Shown: positions 24,817 through 33,192 of the stretch, piece by piece
How positions within the stretch are numbered: position 1 is the stretch's first letter
How the letters are laid out: every line of letters starts with the position of its first letter
Source: Salinarchaeum laminariae
GTDB lineage: Archaea > Halobacteriota > Halobacteria > Halobacteriales > Salinarchaeaceae
Reading direction: 5' to 3'
Assembly (NCBI RefSeq): GCF_023204835.1
Contig: NZ_CP096270.1
Span: 2,992,907 to 3,056,906, forward strand
Length of the DNA stretch: 64,000 bases
Notes under the pieces: generated by a model
Seen by the model: the letters and a program-made list of their open reading frames with translations, nothing else
Told to the model about the DNA's origin: nothing
Databases searched by the model: none
Position numbers and translations under genes: made by a program

Positions 24817-26136
24817 ATGACAGCCCCTGAACACCCCCCAGAGATCACCGCAGCACTCACCGATGCCGTCGACAACCATGACACCGTCCAACGCCACTAC
24901 AGCGAATTCTACGAGTGGATGCTGACCGCAGGCGCAGATCCAAATCGACGCGAACCCCTCCGAGCACCCACAGCGGAAAACTACGTTCAGCGTCTAGACC
25001 GGATCCACAGGCAAATTCTCAACTACATTCATCCAGAAGACGACTCGTACATCCGCGACGACCACGCTGACGTCTACCTGTACTTGGTCGACAGTGGCAA
25101 CATCACGAAGCAAAACGGCGACGAGTACGGCGAATCATCGAAACGAAAACTCGCGGACACCCTCCAGAAATACTTCCTGTGGCGATACAACAAAGGAGAC
25201 CTGGACTACCAGTGGAAGCCTGAGATCGCGTTCTCAGACGAGAAACAGACTACGACGTACAAATTCAACTACGTGGAGCTCGGGCGGCTCCTTGAGACTG
25301 CTGAGACGTACAGCTCAATGCCATCATACCACTCCGCTTCAGAAGAGGAGCGCGGTCGGATCAGCGCGCTCGTCGCCCAGCGCCTCGGCATCAAGAAAGA
25401 CGCTGTCACCCAGAACGACTGGCTGCACGCTGACGACAGCGCGAAAACCCACGCACTCGTCGCCGTTAGCTACGACGCTGGGCTCGCTCCAATTGAGATC
25501 GAGAACGCCGAACCGAGCTGGTATGACTCTAGCCGTCAAACCCTGCGGATCCCGACGGAGCACGCGTGCAAACAGCGGGGGAAAGAAATCGTCGCCCTCT
25601 CAGACCGATCAGCCGAAGCGTTGAGTCGATGGCTGCGCGAACGCCGGCTTCTCGAGAAGTACGACGACACGAGCAAGCTCTGGCTCAACCGCGACGGGAA
25701 CACCTACGACTCTGCGAATCTGTGCTACCTGATCAAGCAACTCTGTGAGGAAGCCGGAATCGAAGCCGATTCCCGGAAAATCCGGTGGTATAGCCTCCGA
25801 AAATCCATGGGTCGCAACCTCACACAGGAAGGAGACCTCTCTGAAGCGAACGATCAACTTCGGCACGAACTCCTCGAGTCCACAAAGGAGTACGATGAAA
25901 CCCCCGTCGCGAAGCTGCGGAATCGGATCAATGAGTCACACGACAAAGCCGCACGTGCGGCGGCCGACCCGACCTACGACCCGTACGCCGACGAGAATGA
26001 CGCGGCGACCGGGGAAACGAGCCCGGACGACGCTATCACGCGCAACGATAACGGGACTATCCATGTCGACGCCATGATCCAGGACAACACTGACGCGAAA
26101 GTCGACGTCACACAACAACTCCTGGATGACGACTGA
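24817..26136 (+). CDS. Tyrosine recombinase paralogue with degenerate active site
   Basis: A 439-residue protein, homologous over its first 360 residues to the convergent integrase at 26194. The N-terminal core-binding part covers residues 15-135 and the catalytic part 180-362. Box II is partly kept (WYSLRKS with Arg328, LRHELLESTKEYDE with His350 and Tyr359), but box I reads AGLAPIEIE, so the first catalytic Arg is Ala224, where the neighbour has Arg224; the box II His is Lys329. A 75-residue acidic tail follows that the neighbour lacks. I infer a protein that may bind DNA but not cut, perhaps a regulator or directionality factor. The frame is intact. Confidence 0.8.
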   Translation: MTAPEHPPEITAALTDAVDNHDTVQRHYSEFYEWMLTAGADPNRREPLRAPTAENYVQRLDRIHRQILNYIHPEDDSYIRDDHADVYLYLVDSGNITKQNGDEYGESSKRKLADTLQKYFLWRYNKGDLDYQWKPEIAFSDEKQTTTYKFNYVELGRLLETAETYSSMPSYHSASEEERGRISALVAQRLGIKKDAVTQNDWLHADDSAKTHALVAVSYDAGLAPIEIENAEPSWYDSSRQTLRIPTEHACKQRGKEIVALSDRSAEALSRWLRERRLLEKYDDTSKLWLNRDGNTYDSANLCYLIKQLCEEAGIEADSRKIRWYSLRKSMGRNLTQEGDLSEANDQLRHELLESTKEYDETPVAKLRNRINESHDKAARAAADPTYDPYADENDAATGETSPDDAITRNDNGTIHVDAMIQDNTDAKVDVTQQLLDDD

Positions 26137-26193
26137 CAATCGCAGTCGAAACCGACCGCAGATATCGCGGCTCTCAGTACCGCTACGACGCCG

Positions 26194-27321
26194 TTACCCC
26201 ATCCGGTCCAGGGCGTCCTGACGGCTCTCCGGTGGGGCCTGTGAGTATTTCATCGTGGTCTCAGGCGATCGGTGGCGAAGCTGAGCTTGGGCTGCTGACA
26301 GGTCTTCTTCGGTCACCATGTACGTCCCTGTGGAGTGACGGATGCTGTACCAGCTCATCTTCCGGTTCTCCGTGTCGATGTCCGCGGCGTCGCACAGCCG
26401 ATGGAGCAACCGTCGGAGCGACTGCGACTGATACGTATTGCCAAATCGAGTCAGCCAGAGCTTGTCCGTGTCCTCGTACTTCTCGATAGTCGCACGCTCA
26501 GTGAGCCACTTTTCGAGCATCTCAACGGTCTTGGATTGGAGGCTGACGATCCAGTCCGTCGAACTTTTCGCGGCATCCTCCCGCGGGATCCTCAACACCT
26601 CGTTATCGAGATCGACCCAAGACGTTCGCGCCCGCTCGACTTCGATCGGGCGAAGGCCGCCGTCGAGACTCGTCCAGACCAGGGTCGAGATTTTCCAGCT
26701 ATTCGCCCGTTCCCAATCCTCACGCGTCAACTCCGATTTGGGCGTCCCAAACCGCTGCGCGAGATACGCCTTCCACCGATCGCGACGCTCACCGTACGCG
26801 TTGTCGAAGGACGGAACCGTACCGTCTTCAAGCGCGGCATTCCGAACCTTCCCGCGTTCGGCATTGGTCAGGTAGTCCCTGGGAATTGAGCTCTGGTTAG
26901 GCTGCGAGAACGTGATCTCCGGTTCCCACGCGTTGGCGCCGCGCTGGTGATGGCGCCACGAATAGAGCATCATCAGCGACTTCCTGCAGGCGTTCTTGTG
27001 GGCGTTTGACTTGTCCAAGTGCGCCAGGTGCCGCAGGTACGCGTCGGCGTGCGTCGTCGTGACATCCGTCGTGTAGCTGTGTTCATTCCACACCCAACGG
27101 TAGAATTTGTCCATCCGGTAGGCCCGGGTCTCGACCGTACCTTGGGCGTAGCCATCAGCGCGGTTCGGATCCTTTCCGAAGGCGAGCAGCCATTTGAGAC
27201 AGTGCTCTCGCTCGGTTCGATAGTCGACTAGCTGGTGCTCGTTGAGTCGTTCGTGGGTTGGTTCAGGAACGAGCGTAATCCCGTCCAACAGGCCATCATC
27301 GCCACCATTTGTCCCCGTCAT
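26194..27321 (-). CDS. Tyrosine integrase/recombinase, active-site intact
   Basis: A 375-residue tyrosine recombinase. Core-binding domain at about 25-140 (TERATIEKY is in the later catalytic part), catalytic domain 185-362 with all key residues: Arg224 in GGLRPIEVE, Arg328-His329 in WYSIRHS, Arg349-His350 in QLRHRSPETT and nucleophile Tyr359 in MKYSQ. It starts at ATG 27319-27321 behind GGAGGTGA, a clear Shine-Dalgarno sequence that is rare in this window. The gene lies 208 bases from tRNA-Glu and points away from it, the usual layout of an integrase at its attachment site. It converges with its degenerate paralogue. Confidence 0.9.
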   Translation of the reverse strand: MTGTNGGDDGLLDGITLVPEPTHERLNEHQLVDYRTEREHCLKWLLAFGKDPNRADGYAQGTVETRAYRMDKFYRWVWNEHSYTTDVTTTHADAYLRHLAHLDKSNAHKNACRKSLMMLYSWRHHQRGANAWEPEITFSQPNQSSIPRDYLTNAERGKVRNAALEDGTVPSFDNAYGERRDRWKAYLAQRFGTPKSELTREDWERANSWKISTLVWTSLDGGLRPIEVERARTSWVDLDNEVLRIPREDAAKSSTDWIVSLQSKTVEMLEKWLTERATIEKYEDTDKLWLTRFGNTYQSQSLRRLLHRLCDAADIDTENRKMSWYSIRHSTGTYMVTEEDLSAAQAQLRHRSPETTMKYSQAPPESRQDALDRMG

Positions 27322-27327
27322 TCGGCG

Positions 27328-27335
27328 TCACCTCC
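27328..27335 (-). promoter_or_regulatory. Ribosome binding site of integrase gene
   Basis: On the minus strand GGAGGTGA lies six bases before the ATG of the integrase gene. It supports this start and a leadered transcript, in contrast to the mostly leaderless genes around. Confidence 0.6.
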
Positions 27336-27528
27336 CCACCCTCGTCGTTGCCTGTCGATTTTGCCCGATCGCAAGACGGCGTCGGGAAAACCCAAGCTAA
27401 TGTGTTTGCCGTTAATTCCAACCGAATCGCCAGTGGGCGTCGGGGTCGATCCTGTCGCGTACGTGGTAAGTCGTGCGGTCATGGTCGATCACGACGACCG
27501 AAACCGCGTGAAGGCGCAAGGACGAGAA

Positions 27529-27603
27529 TGCTCCGGCAGGGATTCGAACCCTGGTCATTGCCGTGAGAGGGCAATATGATTGGCCGGACTACACCACCGG
27601 AGC
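27529..27603 (-). tRNA. tRNA-Glu (anticodon CTC)
   Basis: Complete cloverleaf on the minus strand. The acceptor stem GCTCCGG pairs with CCGGAGC, the discriminator base is A, the anticodon stem TTGCC/GGCAA encloses loop CTCTCAC (anticodon CTC), and the T arm contains GGTTCGAATCC. No CCA is encoded and no intron is seen. It marks the boundary between the accessory island and the core chromosome, and its anticodon arm is duplicated at 24644-24661. Confidence 0.95.
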
Positions 27604-27684
27604 GCGTTTTTCGGTAGCCGAGACCACAGTAAAACAGTTGCGTTTCCACCCGCCCGCGACAGGGAGTGACGCACGCGCTCCCAG

Positions 27685-28920
27685 CTACTCGGTATCGTCG
27701 AACGGCGAGGTCGCTGCCTCGGGTTCGTGACCCTCCAGCGCTATAATGTTCTCGCGGCCGATCTGGATTTTCCGAATCTCGCCGTCGGCTTCCATCTCGG
27801 AGAGCAGCATGCTAACCTTGGATTTGGACCACTCCGTCTCCTCGACGATGGCGGTCTGTTTCATCCGACCGCCGCCGTCCTCGAGGAGCTGCAGGACGCG
27901 TCGATCGTCGGAAAGCGGCTCCTGGGGTGGCACCGGTTCGGTCTCGGTGGTGTCGGTCTCGGCACCGTCCTGTGCGTCGGTCGTCGACACCGAGGCCGCC
28001 GCAGCTGCAGCGCCGCCCTCGCTCGAGGTCGTGCTTGGGATGCCGCGATACCGGGCGACGACGATCACCGAGACCAGCAGGAGGCCGATCAGTCCCCCGC
28101 CGAGGAGCCAGAGCATGCTCACGCCGGAATCGCTGCCACCGCTCCCCCGAATCTGGAACACGGCTCGTGGATGACGGTCCGCGAACGACTGCTCGCCAGT
28201 CCAGGTCACGGAGTGGCTCTCGGAGAGCGTATCGCCGGAGGGCGATCCCTCTGGATCGATCGAATCGAAGCGTAGACCATCACCAGCGACGACGATCAGT
28301 GACTGCGTCTCGCCGAGATAGAGCCCGCCTTCGAACACGTCGCCGACGGTCACGGTTCCACCGTCGAGTTGGCCGAAGTTCGTCCACTCGAAGGAGAGTT
28401 CGACGTACCCCACCTCCTGAGTGGGCGTCTGTTCGATTCCCGCGTCGCGCGTGACATTGGTTGCAGCCATCGACCTGCCGATCTCTGCGCTTGCGGCGGC
28501 CGTCAGTTCGCTTGACCGATTCTGGAAGTTGCGATAGAGATCGGTCTCTTCAGTGCGAACCCGCTCGGCGTACGTCTCGAACGCCGACCGTTCGTCGTCG
28601 GAGTCGATCGGTCGTTCGTAGCGGAACGTCCAGCGCGCGTCGGCATCTGCGTCGACGCGGACGCGGACGGTCGATCGCTCGAACTCCCCTTGCTGGGGCG
28701 TGAAGAACCGATCGGACGCGCTGGCCCCGGCCGATGCGGTAGCGATCGTGGACGCCGGCGCTCCCGATCCGCCGTCGCCGGTAGCGAACGTCTCCGCACC
28801 GGTTGTCAGCCCGTCTGCAGCTGGGGAGCCGGTCTGCAAAGCCCCGGCGCCAGCGACGCCGAACCCGAGCAGTCCGAACGAGAGGAGCACGGCTACCAGG
28901 ATCCACTCGGGCCGACCCAT
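27685..28920 (-). CDS. Membrane-anchored wHTH protein
   Basis: Start at ATG 28918-28920 because it begins a signal peptide (RPEWILVAVLLSFGLLGFGV); an upstream ATG at 28950 is possible. A large outside domain (about residues 40-270) has beta-rich segments such as VGYVELSFEWTNFGQLDGGT. One membrane helix follows (MLWLLGGGLIGLLLVSVIVV), then an acidic linker and a C-terminal winged helix (LSDDRRVLQLLEDGGGRMKQ, EETEWSKSKVSMLLSEMEAD). This layout, extracytoplasmic sensor plus inner wHTH, is a known haloarchaeal regulator type. The signal is unknown. First core gene right of the tRNA. Confidence 0.8.
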   Translation of the reverse strand: MGRPEWILVAVLLSFGLLGFGVAGAGALQTGSPAADGLTTGAETFATGDGGSGAPASTIATASAGASASDRFFTPQQGEFERSTVRVRVDADADARWTFRYERPIDSDDERSAFETYAERVRTEETDLYRNFQNRSSELTAAASAEIGRSMAATNVTRDAGIEQTPTQEVGYVELSFEWTNFGQLDGGTVTVGDVFEGGLYLGETQSLIVVAGDGLRFDSIDPEGSPSGDTLSESHSVTWTGEQSFADRHPRAVFQIRGSGGSDSGVSMLWLLGGGLIGLLLVSVIVVARYRGIPSTTSSEGGAAAAAASVSTTDAQDGAETDTTETEPVPPQEPLSDDRRVLQLLEDGGGRMKQTAIVEETEWSKSKVSMLLSEMEADGEIRKIQIGRENIIALEGHEPEAATSPFDDTE

Positions 28921-29122
28921 ACTGACTAGAGTGTCATGTGGCCTGTTCATAGACCTTGCGACGACGCCCGTATCGGGGACGTCGCTTCGGTATCCCGAGG
29001 CGACCAACTCAGCATCGGCCTCGCTGGCACCTGCGCTGATACGCCAGCCGATCCCAGCAGGTCGTCGTGAGGAACTGTACAAATACCGGCAAACACAAGC
29101 GGAGGAGGGTCGAAAGGGATCT

Positions 29123-29701
29123 GTGATCGTCAACGTCGCCGCTGAGATCGAGGCGTTTACGAGCAACGTCTTTCTCGTCGAGGGCGAGCGGCGGGTGCTC
29201 GTCGACGCCGGTGCCGGCTTCGACGTCGTCTCCCGGCTCGAGGACCGCGGCGGCGACCTCGACGCGATCGTGCTCACGCACGCGCATCCCGACCACGTCG
29301 GCAACGTCGAGTCGTTGCGATCGGCCTACGACGCCCCAATGTACGGATTCGACGCCGACCACGAGGCGATCGATCACGAACTCGCCGATGGCGACGTCGT
29401 CCAGCTGGGCGACCACGAGTACGAGGTGCTGTTCACGCCCGGGCACGCGCCCGATCACTGCTGTCTGTACGCGGATACCACCGGCGTGCTGTTCGCTGGC
29501 GATCTCGTCTTCCAGAACGGCGGCTACGGACGGACCGATCTCCCGGGCGCGGATCGCGAAACGCTGCTCGCGTCGATCCAGCGAGTGCTTGACGTGATCG
29601 ACGAGGATCTGCGGGAGCTCCACACCGGACACGGCCCGAGCGTCACCGAAGACGCCTTCCACCACGTCGAGCTCGCCGCTCGGTCGGCTCGCGCGCGATA
29701 A
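29123..29701 (+). CDS. MBL-fold metallo-hydrolase
   Basis: GTG start at 29123 (VIVNVAAEIEAFTSNVFLV); the open frame upstream overlaps the opposite gene and is not coding. The metal-binding motif THAHPDHVGN (HxHxDH) is at about residue 50, with the second-site His in FTPGHAPDHCCLY, Asp in VLFAGDLVFQNGGYGRTDLP and a final His in ELHTGHGPSV. The size (192 residues) and the GYGRTD part fit the glyoxalase II-like group that hydrolyses thioesters or similar. The substrate is not known. Divergent from the membrane wHTH gene. Confidence 0.85.
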   Translation: MIVNVAAEIEAFTSNVFLVEGERRVLVDAGAGFDVVSRLEDRGGDLDAIVLTHAHPDHVGNVESLRSAYDAPMYGFDADHEAIDHELADGDVVQLGDHEYEVLFTPGHAPDHCCLYADTTGVLFAGDLVFQNGGYGRTDLPGADRETLLASIQRVLDVIDEDLRELHTGHGPSVTEDAFHHVELAARSARAR

Positions 29702-29858
29702 AAAAAACAGCTGCTGTAGCACTGTAGCGGAGTACGTACTGTATCGGACTGCAGTAGCTACGCTACGACGGAAGGGAGAGAGACGGACTGTCAGTCCTCA
29801 GTGGATCGCTGCAACAGAATGTCGGAGACCGCTACACTGAATTTGGAAGCAGCGCCGC

Positions 29859-30152
29859 TCACTCGCTTCCATCCGGGAGATCCTCGGGCCGCCGGAGCCC
29901 GTAGTACCCCGGCTCGTCGTCGCTACGGGGATCCGCGACGACGAGCGCTTCCGCGTTGGTCATGATCCACGGGATCGCCCAGTCCAGGAGGACCGCTTCG
30001 GTTTCGGGCTCGATCGAAGCGTCGGGATCGAGATCCTGGAGCAGCCGCGCGATTTCGTAGACGGTGTAACACTGCTCGGCGTCGAGGAGCTCCTCGGGCT
30101 CGTAGAAATCGCAGGGGTAGAGCCCGTCGAACTCCGCCTTGGGTTCCGGCAT
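29859..30152 (-). CDS. Conserved haloarchaeal protein, DUF5827-like
   Basis: A 97-residue protein, MPEPKAEFDGLYPCDFYEPE at the start, then LYTVYEIARLLQ-type helix and a hydrophobic helix VLLDWAIPWIMTNAEALVVA, ending in GYYGLRRPEDLP. The pattern matches a small family found throughout Halobacteria, which I recall as DUF5827. It is probably cytoplasmic and of unknown function. It stands alone between the MBL gene and sod, which are separated from it by more than 150 bases on each side. Confidence 0.75.
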   Translation of the reverse strand: MPEPKAEFDGLYPCDFYEPEELLDAEQCYTVYEIARLLQDLDPDASIEPETEAVLLDWAIPWIMTNAEALVVADPRSDDEPGYYGLRRPEDLPDGSE

Positions 30153-30367
30153 AGCAGCATCTACGCAGGGGGTCCCGGTAAAGCGACCGATCGATCGGTA
30201 CCCTCGCCGAGTTCGATGTCATCAACCTGGGCTCGTGAAGCAAACGTATCTGTGGGAGTAGAAGAAGGTAGGCGGCGCTCTCGCTCCGTTGCGACGATCA
30301 CGAAGTGAAATACGAGTGTGGGATCGAGCACCGACCCACGACGTTCCTCCCGCGTGGGACGGATCGT

Positions 30368-30979
30368 CTACTCGAAGAGCGAGACGGCGTCGTCGTACTG
30401 GCTCGCGACGTTGTCCCAGTCGACGACCTCGAAGAAGTTGTCGACGAAGTCGCCGCGGGCGGGGCCGTAGTCGTGGTAGTAGGAGTGCTCCCAGACGTCC
30501 AGTGCGAGAATGGGATGCGCGCCCCAGAGCGCGCCCTGGTCGTGCTTGTCGACGACGAGGTTGCGCAGCTGCTTCGCAACGGGGTCGTAGACGAGGAGCG
30601 CCCAGCCGCCTGCGCCAGAGGCTGCGGCCTCGAACTCGCCCTTCCAGGCGTCGACGGAGCCGAAGTCCTCCTCGATGCGCTCGCGGAGATCGCCCTCGGG
30701 CTCGCCGCCGCCGTTGGGGTCCATGTTCTCCCAGAACAGCGTGTGGAGATAGTGGCCACAGCCGTTGTGGGTGACGTTGCGGATCGCGCTCGCGGAGCTG
30801 CCGAAGTCACCGTTGGAGCGGTTCTCGGCGAGTGTCTCCTCCGCGCTGTCGAGACCGTTCACGTAGCCCTGATGGTGGGTGTCGTGATGCCACGTGACGA
30901 CCTGTTCGGAGATGTGCGGCTCGAGCGCGTCGTAGTCGTAGGGGAGCGGCGGCAGTTCGGGATTCGATTGTTCGGGCAT
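30368..30979 (-). CDS. sod: Superoxide dismutase (Mn/Fe type)
   Basis: A 203-residue enzyme that converts superoxide to oxygen and hydrogen peroxide. All four metal ligands are present: His31 in VTWHHDTHHQGYV, His79 in HNGCGHYLHTLFWENM, Asp161 and His165 in LDVWEHSYYHDYG. Gln148 (KHDQGALWG) lies in the C-terminal domain as in Mn-type enzymes. Length is standard. It is monocistronic. GGAGGAA lies just before the ATG on the minus strand and could act as ribosome binding site. Confidence 0.95.
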   Translation of the reverse strand: MPEQSNPELPPLPYDYDALEPHISEQVVTWHHDTHHQGYVNGLDSAEETLAENRSNGDFGSSASAIRNVTHNGCGHYLHTLFWENMDPNGGGEPEGDLRERIEEDFGSVDAWKGEFEAAASGAGGWALLVYDPVAKQLRNLVVDKHDQGALWGAHPILALDVWEHSYYHDYGPARGDFVDNFFEVVDWDNVASQYDDAVSLFE

Positions 30980-31161
30980 GGAAATGTTCCTCCAAATCCA
31001 ACGTCTTTCGGAGTGGTGTTAAAGGTTTAGATGCCCCCGACGGAGCGCCGCCGTCGAAGGATCTGCCTATCACAGTAGGGTCGGCGATCCGGGAGTCGAT
31101 CTCGGCGTCTATCGTCCTCCGCGACGGGAGCTACAAGTCGGTGACACGCGACGGGGTTACC

Positions 31162-31476
31162 ATGACAGTCGTAGCATTCCTCTCGGTCGCACCGGTGCGT
31201 GAAGGGAGCATGGCCGAAGACGTCGCCGACGCCGTCGACGCGCTCGAGGAGTTCGACGTCGAGTACGAGACCACGCCGATGGGCACCGTCATCGAAACCG
31301 AGGACGTCGGGGAGCTGTTCGACGCCGTGGAGGCGGCGCACCGCGCGGTCGATGCGGATCGGGTCAGTACCTTCCTGAAAATCGACGACAAGCGGACGAG
31401 TTCGAAATCCGCTGCGGAGAAAGTTGAGCACGTCGAGGAGCACCTGGGACGGGACGCTCGAAGCGGGAGCGAATAG
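31162..31476 (+). CDS. MTH1187-type thiamine-binding protein (UPF0045)
   Basis: ATG at 31162 (MTVVAFLSVAPVREGSMAED) starts the standard 104-residue fold: strand TVVAFLSVAPV, helix MAEDVADAVDALEEF, strand VEYETTPMGTVIET, helix GELFDAVEAAHRAV, strand RVSTFLKIDDKR. Proteins of this ferredoxin-like family bind thiamine or act in its salvage. The upstream part of the open frame is not coding. Single gene, about 180 bases from divergent sod. Confidence 0.85.
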   Translation: MTVVAFLSVAPVREGSMAEDVADAVDALEEFDVEYETTPMGTVIETEDVGELFDAVEAAHRAVDADRVSTFLKIDDKRTSSKSAAEKVEHVEEHLGRDARSGSE

Positions 31477-32061
31477 CGACTGCAAGTACGGTTCGGAGTC
31501 AGTGATTTGCTACACACGACTACTTGGTATTGCAAATTGGATGTGGTGGAATTTAAGGATCGGAGGCATCCGAAAGCCCCCGGACGCTCGATGACCCGGG
31601 GCTCGTTGCGCTCCTCGCCCTTCGGGCTGCGGTGCTTACGTCACCCTGGGACAGCCGAGAGCCCGGCCCCTTTCGATGCCCATCCATAGCTACCGCAACC
31701 TCGTCCTCCCCAACCTCCTCCCTCGCGTAGGCTCGGTCGTCCCTCGCACGCTGCGCGGCTGCTGGCGCACCCGCGAAACGCGCGCCACAGCACCCACCGA
31801 GCGTAGCACGGTTGAGCAAGTAATCGGGTAGGAATTCGGAAGGGGCCGACCGCTCGATCCGGCCCCGGCGACGTAAGCACTGCAGCGAACGTAGTGAGCG
31901 AAGCGCGCAGCGAGTCGCGGACGGTCGAGCGAGAGGGGGCTTCCGTGGCTGTCTGCTGTACCATTCGCCCCGCCTAGAAATGATACACCTAGTAGTCTAA
32001 TCAAACACGTAGGATCACCGCAGCAACAACACTCACGTCGCTGGGCGGACCAGACCCGAAC
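31477..32061. other. Intergenic region holding a long inverted repeat
   Basis: A 585-base gap without a supported gene; open frames here are arginine/alanine-rich and unlike the acidic proteins around. Most of it is the imperfect inverted repeat described separately. The part before the LLM gene (31985-32061) may hold its promoter. Confidence 0.5.
31568..31946. repeat. Long imperfect inverted repeat (MITE-like)
   Basis: The left arm, about 31568-31677, contains AAAGCCCCCGGACGCTCG, GTGCTTACGTC and CGGCCCCTTT in this order. The right arm, about 31843-31946, contains the reverse complements with differences (GAGGGGGCTTCC, GACGTAAGCAC, AAGGGGCC). The central 165 bases are unrelated. Such units recur between genes in haloarchaea and may be non-autonomous mobile elements or strong RNA hairpins. 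Confidence 0.55.
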
Positions 32062-33012
32062 ATGGACTTTGGGTACCACAACGCGTCGTTCGAGTACGTC
32101 GACGACCCAGACGACCGCGCACTCGTCGATTCACTCGTCGATCGCGCACAGCTCGTGGAGGAGGCAGGGTTCGAGTGGTTCTCGCTGATGGACCACTTCT
32201 GGCAGCTCCAGTGGCACGGGGATTACGACGAGGACTTCCTCGAATGCTATGCGGGACTGTCCGCCCTCGCGACCGCGACCGACGAGATCGATCTGAGCGC
32301 GCTCGTCACCTGCATCCACTACCGCAACCCAGCCTACCTCGCGAAGGTCGTCGCCTCGCTCGATCAGCTCTCGGAGGGCCGCGCGATCCTCGGGATCGGC
32401 GCTGGCTGGTACGAGGACGAGTACGACGCTATCGACGTGCCGTTCGAGGAGCCGGCCAAGCGGATTCGCGAGCTCCGCGACGTCATCGAGCTCTGCCAGA
32501 CTGCGTGGGACCAGGAATCACCGGTGAACTACGATGGGCAGTACCACGACCTCGACGATCTGATTCTCGAGCCCAAACCCGACGACGTGCCGATTCTCGT
32601 CGGTGGCGGTGGCGAGCAGCTGACCCTACGCGTGACCGCGGAGTACGCCGACATGTGGAACATTCCCGGCGCCGATCCCGAAACCTACGAGCACAAACTA
32701 GGCGTGCTCCGCGATCACTGCGACAACGCCGGCCGCGACTACGACGAGATCACGAAAACGGCGACGATCACGACCGTCATCCGCGACTCCACGGACGCAG
32801 CCCACGAGGCCTACGAGGAGCTGCAGGCTGACACCGAGGCCGGCCCCGCCGATCGTGACGAGTTCCGCGGGCTCGTCGGGACGCCGGCGGAGGTCGCCGA
32901 GGGCATCGACACCTACCGCGATCTGGGGATCGAGAACTTCCAGATTCAGGTGCCGAAAAACGAGCGCCAGACGACGGTTCGGTTTATCGACGAGGTCGCG
33001 CCCCAGTTCTGA
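32062..33012 (+). CDS. LLM-class (F420-type) oxidoreductase
   Basis: A 316-residue TIM-barrel flavin/F420-dependent oxidoreductase. The family signature is complete: GFEWFSLMDHFWQ at residues 35-50, an ALATATDEIDLSALVTCIHY strand, the conserved GRAILGIGAGWYEDEYDA turn at about 108-125, and PILVGGGGEQLTLRVTAEYA for cofactor binding. In haloarchaea coenzyme F420 is the likely cofactor, and mch downstream also belongs to deazaflavin/methanopterin-type metabolism. The substrate is unknown. The gene begins at ATG 32062. Confidence 0.85.
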   Translation: MDFGYHNASFEYVDDPDDRALVDSLVDRAQLVEEAGFEWFSLMDHFWQLQWHGDYDEDFLECYAGLSALATATDEIDLSALVTCIHYRNPAYLAKVVASLDQLSEGRAILGIGAGWYEDEYDAIDVPFEEPAKRIRELRDVIELCQTAWDQESPVNYDGQYHDLDDLILEPKPDDVPILVGGGGEQLTLRVTAEYADMWNIPGADPETYEHKLGVLRDHCDNAGRDYDEITKTATITTVIRDSTDAAHEAYEELQADTEAGPADRDEFRGLVGTPAEVAEGIDTYRDLGIENFQIQVPKNERQTTVRFIDEVAPQF

Positions 33013-33160
33013 GAGTTGTTCGGTCAGGGCGCAGTGCGGGCAGAAGTCATCGATTCGGTACAGTTCGGCGGCCCGTACGACGATGGAGAAGTCCACGAGG
33101 CGGAACTCCCTGGCGCGTGCTGGCGACGTGGATCGAGACCTGCAGGGAATGGCTTCGGAA

Positions 33161-33170
33161 CCCTTTATCT
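33161..33170 (+). promoter_or_regulatory. TATA box of mch
   Basis: CCCTTTATCT is about 27 nt before the ATG at 33193, the spacing of a leaderless transcript. It also supports the choice of that ATG over upstream open frame. Confidence 0.55.
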
Positions 33171-33192
33171 GGTCACCGACCCAGCCCCCGGT

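Larger units (their letters stand above)
1..27603. mobile_element. Accessory island ending at tRNA-Glu
   Basis: Inferred from content. The stretch left of the tRNA-Glu gene carries two tyrosine recombinases, a transposase, a PCNA paralogue, an Orc1/Cdc6 initiator, decayed TFB and RPA-like genes, nucleases and toxin-antitoxin-like genes, many of them broken. Right of the tRNA every gene is intact and housekeeping-like. Integration next to a tRNA with the integrase adjacent is the usual layout of archaeal integrative elements. The left end is not in the window, and the island may be several elements layered on one another. Confidence 0.55.

Noticed and set aside
1..27528. Explanation of all broken genes by poor sequencing
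   Set aside because: The core half of the same contig shows no comparable errors, and some lesions are substitutions to stop codons, not homopolymer indels; single cases such as 16035 may still be errors.
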